Positions 42,521 through 49,592 of a DNA stretch of 64,000 nucleotides are shown piece by piece; position 1 is the first letter of the stretch; every line of letters begins with the position of its first letter. Source of the DNA: ZC4RG25 sp023428365 (GTDB lineage: Bacteria; Pseudomonadota; Alphaproteobacteria; Rhizobiales; Hyphomicrobiaceae); the NCBI GenBank assembly GCA_050283925.1, contig JBNOAI010000001.1, positions 372,001-436,000 on the forward strand, written 5' to 3'. Position numbers and translations under genes: made by a program. The notes beneath the pieces were generated by a model. That model saw nothing but the letters and a program-made list of their open reading frames with translations. It did no database searches and had not been told where the DNA came from.

Positions 42521-42546
42521 GGAACCTTACTCCGTTGCCAGTTGTT
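42521..42546 (+). promoter_or_regulatory. EcfG-like promoter of the element's secreted-protein gene
   Basis: GGAAC at 42521-42525 is followed after 17 bases by TGTT at 42543-42546, one base away from the EcfG consensus GGAAC-N16/17-CGTT of the alphaproteobacterial general stress response. The second copy of this gene at 61 kb has the perfect consensus at the same place. Confidence 0.55.
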
Positions 42547-42585
42547 TCCTTGGCAGACCGAGAAACCATCCTAAGGAGTATCGGG

Positions 42586-42918
42586 ATGAAAGGTTATTTC
42601 GCATCTATGCTCGTTGCGGGCGCGCTAGTTTGCGGCACAGCTATGAGCGCTTCTGCGGCACCATTGACACGCTCCAGTCCTGTCGACGCTCAGCCGATGA
42701 CGGAGAAGGTGCACGGATATCATCGTGATTGTCGCAGAGGACATCGTAATGTCCGCGGTGGAATTGTGGAGTGTGGTCCGCGGTATTACTACCGAGACCC
42801 CAGCCCCGGATTCTCTCTCTACATTGGTCCTCGCGGGCGAGACCGAGATAGGGATTGGCGGAGAGACCGAGACCATCGCCGAGACTTTCGACAAGAAAGG
42901 CGTCGCGGTCGAGACTAA
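42586..42918 (+). CDS. small secreted basic protein, paralogue of 60765-61097
   Basis: 110 residues from ATG 42586, seven bases after AAGGAG. A Sec signal peptide (YFASMLVAGALVCGTAMSASA) is followed by a Tyr/Arg/Asp-rich mature part: KVHGYHRDCRRGHRNVRGG, VECGPRYYYRDP and an Arg/Asp tail. Two cysteines are conserved with the other copy. Upstream leader and downstream hairpin sequence are also similar between the two loci. It stands alone on the plus strand inside the element, convergent with the helicase gene. It should be periplasmic or exported; function unknown. Control by the general stress sigma factor is inferred from the promoter. Confidence 0.75.
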   Translation: MKGYFASMLVAGALVCGTAMSASAAPLTRSSPVDAQPMTEKVHGYHRDCRRGHRNVRGGIVECGPRYYYRDPSPGFSLYIGPRGRDRDRDWRRDRDHRRDFRQERRRGRD

Positions 42919-42986
42919 ACCCCGGTTCTGATCTCGATGTCTTTGGAGGGCGGACCGTATTGGCCCGCTCTCCTATTGTTTGCGAA

Positions 42987-44852
42987 CTACGCGGCAAGCC
43001 TTACCTTTGCTTGGCTGTCTAACCGCTCACCCATCCGCCATCCTGTGAAGCGCACGTTGGGCCCCCACTCGTAGACGCCAAGGTCTGCGATGGCGCTCTT
43101 GAAGCCTTCGTTGTCTCGCACATCCCTCTTGAAATGTCGTCGGTGTGCCCTGAGGGCTGATTGAGCGAATCTAAATGGAAGCACTTCGCCCGACTTGGCC
43201 GTGTCTGCCCATTGCGCGATGTACTCGAAGCAGCGCCGCGCATTGCCGTTGAGCTGAGCCTTGACTGGACGCCACGCCTTGACATTGCAGCCAGGAAAGA
43301 TCGCTTCGACTGCCTTAGCCATGCCCGATCTTGCCGAGGCTACGAGATAAGCCCTGCAAGGTGGGCAAGAGTCTCCGACGCTCTTTCTTACCGCTCCCCG
43401 GCAGAGCGCTTGAAGAATGTTGTCGCCATGCTCGCCTAGAGCAAAGCGTGCCAGCTCTCCATCCGGCACTGTGCCGTCTTCTGGTCTTAAACCATCTGAA
43501 AGCCGCTTAAGCGCTTCATATTGACTGTCCCTGAGGTAAAGCATTCCAGCCAAGATTATGTTTGGGACGTCTCTGTGGTCATTGATGCCTCTATGCTTGC
43601 CCCAAGTAATGAACTTAATGCGGCTATGGAGGTCGTCAGGGAGAGCATCAAGGATGAGCCGGTCAATCTCTGGGAAGTGCTTTGACGCCTTCTTGTGATG
43701 GACCACAAGCCATTCTTCATCCGGTCTCGTCAGGATTGTTGAGACGATTCCTGAGACAAGACTTGCAGCTTTGCTTGGGTCCTTCCACGCTGTCTTGCCG
43801 CCTCCCCTGGTCCAGATGTTCACCTCAAGATTCCGGTAGCACTTCGCTGCAGACTTGAGTGGCTTCAGTATGCCTCTGCACTTCTCCATACCCTCATAGG
43901 TGAGCCGAAGACGACCTGAAGCATCCAAAACGACCGCTGGAGCAAGGTCAGCAGGAATCGTCTCAAGGTAGTCGATAGCAGCAGCACCATTGCGACCATC
44001 TTTGCGGACCCTGACGGAGTGCCCCGAGATGACTGCAAGATGCGTGAGGATACGCTGTTGGTGGTCCGTGAGGCGAACCTGTGCCTCGCTGTTCTGCTCT
44101 AAGTCGGAGACGGCTGACATTAGGTCGTCCAAACCAACGCCATGCTCGGACATGAAGTCAGGGACCGTAAACAGACCTCCATTCTCAACGGTCTCGATCT
44201 GATCAAAGATCGCTTTGACGCTATTACGCAGATCACGCGAAATGGCACTCAAGGCTCTGAGTAGCCAAAACACGTCATCGACGTTAAGCGAGATCGGCTG
44301 TCCCTGAAGGAACTGCTCATCCCAGACACGCAACTGGCGTGGCTTCCCGTTGAAGTATAGCTCCCTGCAGTCAGCGAAGTCGCAGTTGCTCAATAGTCGC
44401 TCCATTCTGGAATGGGTCGTGATGAGAACTCTTGCAGAGTCTGCAGGAGCACTGCCGAGAGCGTTTAATTCCTCTTCAGAGGTCCAGACACAAAGCATCT
44501 CAGGAGGAATGGCAGCCTCCTCGACCAATGTTTCAATCTCCTGCTTTGTCGAGATACAGACCAACACGCCCACTGCACTGTGAGGCTCATGCGGGAACAT
44601 CAGCAGCGTATCCAGGAACGCTATCAGCGAGGTCGTCTTACCGATGCCAGGGTCCAAGGCTGACAGGAACAGCTTGCGCTCAGTCTTGCCTAGAGAAAGG
44701 TTTTCGATGGTCCTAACGAGATCTTTAAGAGCCTCCCACTGTTCCCCTGAAGGAGAATGACCACGTTCTTTGAAGGAAGCTTCCAGAGTACTTAAGGTGC
44801 ATTCAAACAGAATGCTCGTGTCGTACGGATCGACCAATGCGTGTGCGTTCAT
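42987..44852 (-). CDS. SF2-like helicase/ATPase of the integrated element
   Basis: A 621-residue P-loop protein. Walker A is DPGIGKTTS at about residues 67-75 and the DExx box is VWDEQF at about 188. Conserved-looking blocks between them include VLITTHSRMERLL. A motif VI-like QALCRGAVRKS lies near residue 490. The C terminus (FRFAQSALRAHRRHFKRDVRD, shown in part) is basic. These features indicate an SF2-type helicase or translocase, probably acting in replication of the element. The start ATG 44852 is followed upstream by a 570-base noncoding stretch. The exact family is not recognised; a role in packaging or defence is also possible. Confidence 0.65.
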   Translation of the reverse strand: MNAHALVDPYDTSILFECTLSTLEASFKERGHSPSGEQWEALKDLVRTIENLSLGKTERKLFLSALDPGIGKTTSLIAFLDTLLMFPHEPHSAVGVLVCISTKQEIETLVEEAAIPPEMLCVWTSEEELNALGSAPADSARVLITTHSRMERLLSNCDFADCRELYFNGKPRQLRVWDEQFLQGQPISLNVDDVFWLLRALSAISRDLRNSVKAIFDQIETVENGGLFTVPDFMSEHGVGLDDLMSAVSDLEQNSEAQVRLTDHQQRILTHLAVISGHSVRVRKDGRNGAAAIDYLETIPADLAPAVVLDASGRLRLTYEGMEKCRGILKPLKSAAKCYRNLEVNIWTRGGGKTAWKDPSKAASLVSGIVSTILTRPDEEWLVVHHKKASKHFPEIDRLILDALPDDLHSRIKFITWGKHRGINDHRDVPNIILAGMLYLRDSQYEALKRLSDGLRPEDGTVPDGELARFALGEHGDNILQALCRGAVRKSVGDSCPPCRAYLVASARSGMAKAVEAIFPGCNVKAWRPVKAQLNGNARRCFEYIAQWADTAKSGEVLPFRFAQSALRAHRRHFKRDVRDNEGFKSAIADLGVYEWGPNVRFTGWRMGERLDSQAKVRLAA

Positions 44853-45424
44853 CCATGTCCTTTGTTGATGTAGCGCTTTAACGGTTGAAAATAAAACACC
44901 TGAAAGCCCCCTAAGAGACGAAGAAAGGGAACTGTTCTAAGGGGGGGAAGAAAGGTATTTAATTTGAGGCTCGCTAAAGCTGGGGAAGCTCTAGTGATTG
45001 AGAATGTTGCTGAAAATCTACAAAATGCACAGCCACTGCGTTCTGAGAAAAAAGGTCCCCAAATTACGTTATAAGATTAGAAGTAAAAATGGGGACGTTT
45101 TGGCGTAGCTCTAGCGAGCTTCACGACATCCTGCAGATGTGTTTAAGGGGCGTGCCAGGGAAACTGCAGGAGAGACGTGAAGCACAGTCTTTTGAGGAGT
45201 ACTCTGTACGGGGATGGTCTAAAAAGCGCGAAGCGCAACGTTGGTCTAACTAGGATGCTTCAAGCATTAGAGACCATTGCTCAAGTCCGAGCGAAGCGAG
45301 GCTCAAACTGTTGAGGACTCGTCTCGTTATGTTGAAGAGTAGGGATTTCAGTGGGGGAATTGGTACGTAGTAATCAGTCGACGGAGTTCAAGGGGTAGGC
45401 TGGTATTTTTGTTTTCCCTGCAGC
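44853..45424. other. 572-base A/T-rich noncoding region, possible replication or control region
   Basis: No convincing coding frame. It contains a G-run (seven G at about 44941), an inverted repeat GTCCCCA (45055-45061) / TGGGGAC (45090-45096), two direct copies of TGGTCTAA-like sequence near 45217 and 45242 with GAGACCA in inverse just after, and short hairpins such as GAGC...GCTC near 45290. Its location between the helicase and another early-type gene suggests an origin or promoter region, which is inference. Confidence 0.4.
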
Positions 45425-46081
45425 CTATAGATAAGCAGCCCAGCACTTGTCATCCACGATCTTTTCAGGAGGCACTAGGGCAGCTTCCAGATCTCTTTGA
45501 GTACACCGCTGGCGAGTGCTCTTGTATTCCCGAAGCTGCTCCCGAACAGTCCTTTTGACCTCTCTCTCAGCCGGTACTGGACGCCATACCTCTGGCCTGA
45601 GGTCTAGAAGAGCCGCGTTGAGTCTTTTAGAGCGCTGTAGGTATGCTTTAGCCTGTCCTCTGCGCTTGAGCGGCTTGCCGTTCTCGTCCAATAGGTCACG
45701 CATCCAGAGAGTCTTGAAGTAGTCCACCTTTGGTTCACTCCATCCCATGGGCTTGGCAACGTCATCTTTGTCGAGAGGACCGCTTGTGGAGTCTAGAAGG
45801 TACTTGCCGAAGAGAAGCGTCCGGCTTTCGTTGGCGTAGTTATAGAGGACCATTGGGCCGTTTACAGTATGTAGCCAGAGGTTTGGAGTTCCGTTGTGAT
45901 TGAACAGCCAGTCTGCAAGGTTCTCTGGACGGATCAGGTAGATAAGCGACGGGTTCCTACGGGGTCGCTGGTTGACGTAGAGGGCGACTAAAGGGGAACT
46001 GTCGGGAATGTTTAGGATTGGATCGTGCTCACGTTCAAACGTATGTCTGCTGATGATCCTTTCGAATTGTCGTGTGTCCAT
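45425..46081 (-). CDS. hypothetical protein, possible replication protein
   Basis: 218 residues from ATG 46081, which has GGAGA five bases upstream. The N-terminal half is strand-rich (PLVALYVNQRPRRNPSLIYL), with a middle section LWLHTVNGPMVLYNYANES, and the C-terminal half is basic and helical. The overall basic charge and the position next to the helicase and the noncoding region suggest a DNA-binding replication or regulatory protein, but there is no recognised motif. It is preceded by one of the AATACTTATGC repeats. Confidence 0.5.
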   Translation of the reverse strand: MDTRQFERIISRHTFEREHDPILNIPDSSPLVALYVNQRPRRNPSLIYLIRPENLADWLFNHNGTPNLWLHTVNGPMVLYNYANESRTLLFGKYLLDSTSGPLDKDDVAKPMGWSEPKVDYFKTLWMRDLLDENGKPLKRRGQAKAYLQRSKRLNAALLDLRPEVWRPVPAEREVKRTVREQLREYKSTRQRCTQRDLEAALVPPEKIVDDKCWAAYL

Positions 46082-46100
46082 GGGTCTCCATAGGTTCTAG

Positions 46101-46111
46101 AATACTTATGC
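46101..46111. repeat. AATACTTATGC repeat, copy 1
   Basis: This 11-mer recurs exactly at 46214-46224 and with one change at 47230-47240 (AATACTCATGC). Read on the minus strand, two of the three copies lie just upstream of minus-strand genes. Confidence 0.55.
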
Positions 46112-46213
46112 AAAATGCTAATTGAGGCGAATACGCACGAAACAGTGCCGGTCAATGGCCGCCAGGTAGAGCTAAACGCCCGGTGGCTGAATGCTCCCCC
46201 GATTAGGCTCAGT

Positions 46214-46224
46214 AATACTTATGC
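46214..46224. repeat. AATACTTATGC repeat, copy 2
   Basis: Exact copy of 46101-46111, in the 200-base gap between the unknown gene and the resolvase gene. Confidence 0.55.
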
Positions 46225-46280
46225 TAAAAAGCGCGACCGTTTAGGCCGCTGTTGACGCTCGCATTAGCTACGGAGCGCCG

Positions 46281-46844
46281 CTAAGGCGCGGCTTCTGAAG
46301 GCCTGCAAGCTCTCATGATGCTGCTCTTGGACAGCCCTGTCGCAGTCATCACATCAGCCACGCTCTGCCCCTCAGCCCTCATTGAGCGGATTTCTGCAAT
46401 CGTCTCATCCGTCAACTTGGCTTCACGGCCAAACTTCACGCCACGTGACTGCGCTGCTCTGATGCCTTCTAGCTGACGAGCGCTCCGCAAGTCCGTCTCA
46501 AACTCTGCTACAGATGCCAGAATCCCAAGCATGAGCTTAGCCTGAGGACTGCCTGAGTTGAGTTCCGGCTGCTCCAAGAAGGTGACTTTGACGCCCTTCT
46601 TCTTGAGATTGTCGAGGAGCGTGTAGAGGTCTTTGATAGAGCGAGCGAGCCTGTCAACACGAGTGACGACAAGTTCATCACCTTCTCGGACAAACTCTAG
46701 GGCATGTTTTAGGACTGGTCTGTTGGTGTCCGTGCCTGAGCGCTTCTCCTCGAACAGCTTCTCAACCTTGGCCTTGGCAAGCAAGTCACGTTGAGAGTCC
46801 AGGTTCTGCTCCACAGTGCTTACGCGGATGTATCCGACCTTCAT
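46281..46844 (-). CDS. small serine recombinase (resolvase/invertase family)
   Basis: A 187-residue recombinase. The catalytic serine is Ser9 in GYIRVSTVEQNLDSQ. Other landmarks are EKRSGTDTNRP, TRVDRLARSIKDLYTLL, and a C-terminal helix-turn-helix (SVADVMTATGLSKSSIMRA). It is the length of Tn3-type resolvases and DNA invertases. Upstream lies an ordered set of GTGTCA hexamers that could be its binding or crossover site. Whether it resolves dimers of the element or inverts DNA cannot be told. Confidence 0.9.
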   Translation of the reverse strand: MKVGYIRVSTVEQNLDSQRDLLAKAKVEKLFEEKRSGTDTNRPVLKHALEFVREGDELVVTRVDRLARSIKDLYTLLDNLKKKGVKVTFLEQPELNSGSPQAKLMLGILASVAEFETDLRSARQLEGIRAAQSRGVKFGREAKLTDETIAEIRSMRAEGQSVADVMTATGLSKSSIMRACRPSEAAP

Positions 46845-46862
46845 GTGATGTGTCCTCCAATA

Positions 46863-46913
46863 GTGTCAAAAAGTGTCATCTGTGACACCATTCAATGACA
46901 CACGTTGTGACAC
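46863..46913. repeat. five GTGTCA/TGACAC hexamers upstream of the resolvase gene
   Basis: GTGTCA occurs at 46863 and 46873 and TGACAC at 46883, 46896 and 46908. The middle pair forms a perfect 6-bp inverted repeat with a 4-base spacer. The start-to-start distances of 10, 10, 13 and 12 are close to one helical turn. This looks like an operator or res site for the adjacent recombinase. Confidence 0.55.
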
Positions 46914-46999
46914 CGCGTCAATACTGGATTTGTACGTTCACGGATTTTGGGAGTCAGAAGGTATAGGTTCAGACACATTAGTTGTGCCTGTATCCTTTC

Positions 47000-47185
47000 T
47001 CATTTGAACAGGTTGTCTTCCTGCTTCTTTACGAGAGACGCTAAGTGACTGATTACGCGTTGCGCACCAATTCGCATGTCGATTTCCCGAAGATCAGTTT
47101 TCTCATCAGGAAGTCGGTTTTTGAAAATGTGTTGCAGGTATTCAACCAGGGAAGCGTCAATGGGAGGAGGCGGAAAATAGTCCAT
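47000..47185 (-). CDS. small podovirus-like protein
   Basis: 61 residues (MDYFPPPPIDASLVEYLQHIF, cut before its end, then LPDEKTD and GAQRVISHLASLVKKQ). The N-terminal proline run, YL-x-x-IF segment and the C-terminal R/Q-V-I-xHL pattern resemble a short protein found among structural genes of T7-like podoviruses. This is from memory and unverified. It lies about 30 bases downstream of a T7/T3-like promoter on the same strand. No strong ribosome site precedes ATG 47185. Confidence 0.55.
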   Translation of the reverse strand: MDYFPPPPIDASLVEYLQHIFKNRLPDEKTDLREIDMRIGAQRVISHLASLVKKQEDNLFK

Positions 47186-47209
47186 TTTTATAGGGTATCT
47201 AATAAAACG

Positions 47210-47232
47210 TCCTCCTATAGTGAGGGGTAAAT
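47210..47232 (-). promoter_or_regulatory. T7/T3-class phage RNA-polymerase promoter-like sequence
   Basis: Read on the minus strand, the 23 bases contain ACCCCTCACTATAGGAGG. Aligned by the CACTATA core, they match the T3 late-promoter consensus at 18 of 23 positions, and they match the T7 consensus in the core and initiation G residues. Transcription would start near 47214-47215 and reach the podovirus-like gene. No single-subunit RNA polymerase gene is present in the element. Confidence 0.55.
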
Positions 47233-47240
47233 ACTCATGC
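47230..47240. repeat. AATACTCATGC repeat, copy 3 (one mismatch)
   Basis: One-base variant of the 46101 and 46214 repeats. On the minus strand it lies directly upstream of the phage-type promoter-like core and overlaps its first bases. Confidence 0.5.
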
Positions 47241-47432
47241 TAAGCCTTTACGGACCATGCCCCGAAGCCTCTCAGCGTGCCTCCTATACATGTCCGTAAC
47301 AACCCCTCAGAACCCTTCTAGACATGCGCAAGAGGGCCGTTCGCATCCTCCAGTTCCCTTTGAGCCAAAGAACACAAACAGCCCTCCTACACGCTCCTAC
47401 AGCCTTCTAAGCGCTATTCTCAGCAGCACTCT

Positions 47433-47633
47433 TCAGTGCCAGCCGTCATAGAACTCTCTCAGCTTTTCTTCCTTCGTCTTGGCCCACTCAGGAACCTTGT
47501 CGCTCTCCAGAAAAGCCGTGAAGCGCTCAGCATCCTCCTGCATGGCTTTGTCAGGGTCTTCCAACAGCTCATAGGCGTAAGGATGATTGGTCTTGAAGAA
47601 CTCCGTGACCACGTTCAACAGATTGCTGTCCAT
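47433..47633 (-). CDS. small acidic hypothetical protein
   Basis: 66 residues from ATG 47633, eight bases after AAGGGGAG. Acidic and helical (NLLNVVTEFFKTNHPYAYEL, then FTAFLESDKVPEWA and LREFYDGWH). The good ribosome site and sensible composition support translation. No family recognised. It lies between the integrase and the podovirus-like gene. Confidence 0.55.
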   Translation of the reverse strand: MDSNLLNVVTEFFKTNHPYAYELLEDPDKAMQEDAERFTAFLESDKVPEWAKTKEEKLREFYDGWH

Positions 47634-47989
47634 TCGATTGCTCCCCTTCGATGTCAAGTAGCTCGCTCTTACGAGCTGCGCCAACAACAGGAGCGTAGAT
47701 GGCAAGAGTTAATCCACAGTCAACAGATTATCTCCCAAATGTCAGATAATATTGGGCTTTCTTGGTTTAGAGATTGCCCCCTTACATCCCCATAATGTCA
47801 TGCTCAGACCTGATGGCTGCACGAGCTTTCTGCTGTGTTGTGGTTGAGTTTGAGGACAAGGAGATGAAGTCAGGAATCAGTGGTCTGATGGTGCTGTGTC
47901 GAGGTCGGATTGAAGGCCAAGGGGGTTTTCGCGTTCGAAATATCTCGATATCAGCGCACGAATTTTTCCGGCAAATTATTCCTCTCCGT
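47634..47989. other. 356-base gap between a small gene and the integrase
   Basis: No supported gene. A plus-strand ATG follows AAGGAG near 47863 with no spacer, which is not a usable arrangement. The promoter for the 47433-47633 gene should lie here. Confidence 0.4.
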
Positions 47990-49525
47990 CTACGCCTCGT
48001 CAGTAGGCCACGCATAGACGACCTCGCTTTCACCGCCATGCTTCCAAAAGAACCGCAAGAGCCCTGCAGGATAGTCGACCACGACCGAATTGAAGCTCTG
48101 CCGCATGAGGGCATTGATCTCTGCAGGAGGTCGCTTGTCCGTCCACGCCTGCTCAAGCTCCTCCCACTTCCTCTTCAACACTCCAGAAGTAGCCGCGCCG
48201 ATACGCTGGCTGAGGTCTGCTTGCCTCGCTTGAAGCGCCGCTAGCTCGTCCTCAAGTTTCCTGAGCTTTCTGCTCAAGGCTGGTGAGCTGTTCCCTCTAG
48301 CGATCTCTTCAAGGATGTTTGAGATACCCTCCTCGGTTCCCTCAATGTCTGTGCTGACCTTCTGCCAGTGGTCTTCAAGGGACTCGTCAGGACTTGGAGC
48401 AGTCGCGATGAGCTGCCCGATGTTGTCGCGGATGGTCTCTTCGACATTCTCTAGGATGACCTGCTTGTAGCCGCAGCCTGCCTTTCTCTTAGCTTTGGTG
48501 CAGACTAGGCGCGGTCTTCCCCCTGAGGGACCTTTGGACACGCGAGTCATTGTAGAGCCGCACTTGGGGCACCTAGCGAGTCCTGCCAGTGCATTGGCGA
48601 TCTGATGGCCTGAGCGATCTACAGGAGTTCTGGTCCCACCAGCTCGCATGGCTTGGACGCGTTCAAAGCGCTCAGCGTCAATGACTGCAGGATAGTAGCC
48701 CTGAACAGGCTCCAGCGGCTTTCGCGCCTTCCTGCCATCCTCACTGTGTTCGGTCTCGTGAGGGATGAAGGTGCCAACCGCGGCAGGGTTTTCTAGGATC
48801 TTTTTGACGTATGAGCGTCCCCAGGCCTCAGTCTTGGGGCTGAATGTCAGGATGCCTTTGTCGTTCAGTATGTCTGCGATCTTGTGCTGACCGTTGCCCT
48901 TCAAAGCTAGGTCAAAGATCATTCGGATGACCTTGGCGCGGTCTTTGAGAACAACGAACTTACCGTCTCTAAGCTCAAGCCACGCAGGAGCCCTGGAGGT
49001 CATAGGCTTGTCGGAGGCCGTTCTGCGCTTCTGCTGCCAGACCGCTCTCAACCGTCGTGCCTTCGTGGCGCTCTCCTCGTTTGCACGAATGAACGTCAGA
49101 ATGGACATGAGGAGAGTTACAGGGTCCTCGTCCAAGTTCTCCTTTGTGAAGACCCGCCCGTCTACAAGCGTAACGACGTTGACGCCAGCGTCTACGATCT
49201 CTTCAAGAACCCTTAGCGCTCGTCTTGCAGTCAACCGCGAGATGCGATCAAGGCTCTCCACGAGCAAATATGAGCCTTGCTCTACAAGGCCGTCTTCAAC
49301 AGCCTCTAGGAATATTCCGAGCTTCCCAACTCCTATATTGCGCCCACGAAAAGCTGAGACGCCAAGGTCTCGAAAGGTGAGCTTTTGGTCGAGGTCTAGG
49401 CCGTGAGTGGCTGCGTACTGCTGGGCAAGCTCCGTCTGGCGACGTAGGGAATCGCCTCGCATTTGTTCAGGAGTCGAGAAGCGTAGGTAGGAGTAAGCTT
49501 TAAGGCGTGGTCGAGGCTTGGGCAT
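47990..49525 (-). CDS. large serine recombinase (integrase of the comM element)
   Basis: A 511-residue site-specific recombinase. The N-terminal catalytic domain carries Ser17 in YSYLRFSTPEQMRGDSL, then SLDRISRLTARRALRVLEEI, typical of serine integrases. A recombinase domain follows (KGNGQHKIADILNDKGI, GRSYVKKILENPAAVGTF), then a zinc ribbon (CPKC at about 326 with later cysteines) and a coiled coil (about 400-450). It is the last gene before the right comM junction, so it is the enzyme that most likely inserted the element into comM and could excise it, perhaps with a directionality factor not identified here. Confidence 0.93.
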   Translation of the reverse strand: MPKPRPRLKAYSYLRFSTPEQMRGDSLRRQTELAQQYAATHGLDLDQKLTFRDLGVSAFRGRNIGVGKLGIFLEAVEDGLVEQGSYLLVESLDRISRLTARRALRVLEEIVDAGVNVVTLVDGRVFTKENLDEDPVTLLMSILTFIRANEESATKARRLRAVWQQKRRTASDKPMTSRAPAWLELRDGKFVVLKDRAKVIRMIFDLALKGNGQHKIADILNDKGILTFSPKTEAWGRSYVKKILENPAAVGTFIPHETEHSEDGRKARKPLEPVQGYYPAVIDAERFERVQAMRAGGTRTPVDRSGHQIANALAGLARCPKCGSTMTRVSKGPSGGRPRLVCTKAKRKAGCGYKQVILENVEETIRDNIGQLIATAPSPDESLEDHWQKVSTDIEGTEEGISNILEEIARGNSSPALSRKLRKLEDELAALQARQADLSQRIGAATSGVLKRKWEELEQAWTDKRPPAEINALMRQSFNSVVVDYPAGLLRFFWKHGGESEVVYAWPTDEA

Positions 49526-49566
49526 GGTTGGGTCTCTGGCTTAGATTCGCTAACGTCGCACATCCG

Positions 49567-49592
49567 GGTCCTATGTCAATATTATGCTGATG
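49567..49592. other. right attachment junction (attR) of the comM element
   Basis: GGTCCTA at 49567-49573, the inverse of the TAGGACC at the left end, precedes the junction. ComM reading resumes at the ATG of 49590-49592. The last shared bases of the two junctions are CT(C/G)ATG. Confidence 0.7.

Larger units (their letters stand above)
35354..49589. mobile_element. serine-recombinase element inserted in comM (about 14.2 kb)
   Basis: The two comM pieces define the boundaries to within a few bases. The integrase gene lies at the right end and reads inward from attR. Base composition is visibly less GC-rich than the flanks, with an A/T-rich noncoding stretch near 45 kb. Contents: a left group of unknown genes (35381-38239), a DUF6161 membrane protein, an operon of small overlapping unknown genes (39542-42368), a secreted basic protein, an SF2-like helicase, a further unknown gene, a small serine resolvase, a podovirus-like small protein next to a T7/T3-like promoter, and the integrase. 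No capsid, terminase or conjugation genes are recognised. It is best described as a phage-related satellite or integrative element. Confidence 0.85.

Noticed and set aside
45419..45440. A second phage-type promoter (CTATAGG on the minus strand near 45424)
   Set aside because: Only the short CTATAGG is shared; the upstream specificity region does not resemble T7 or T3.
47774..48244. A 156-codon plus-strand frame near the integrase
   Set aside because: Mostly antisense to the integrase gene; its internal ATG has a Shine-Dalgarno with zero spacing.
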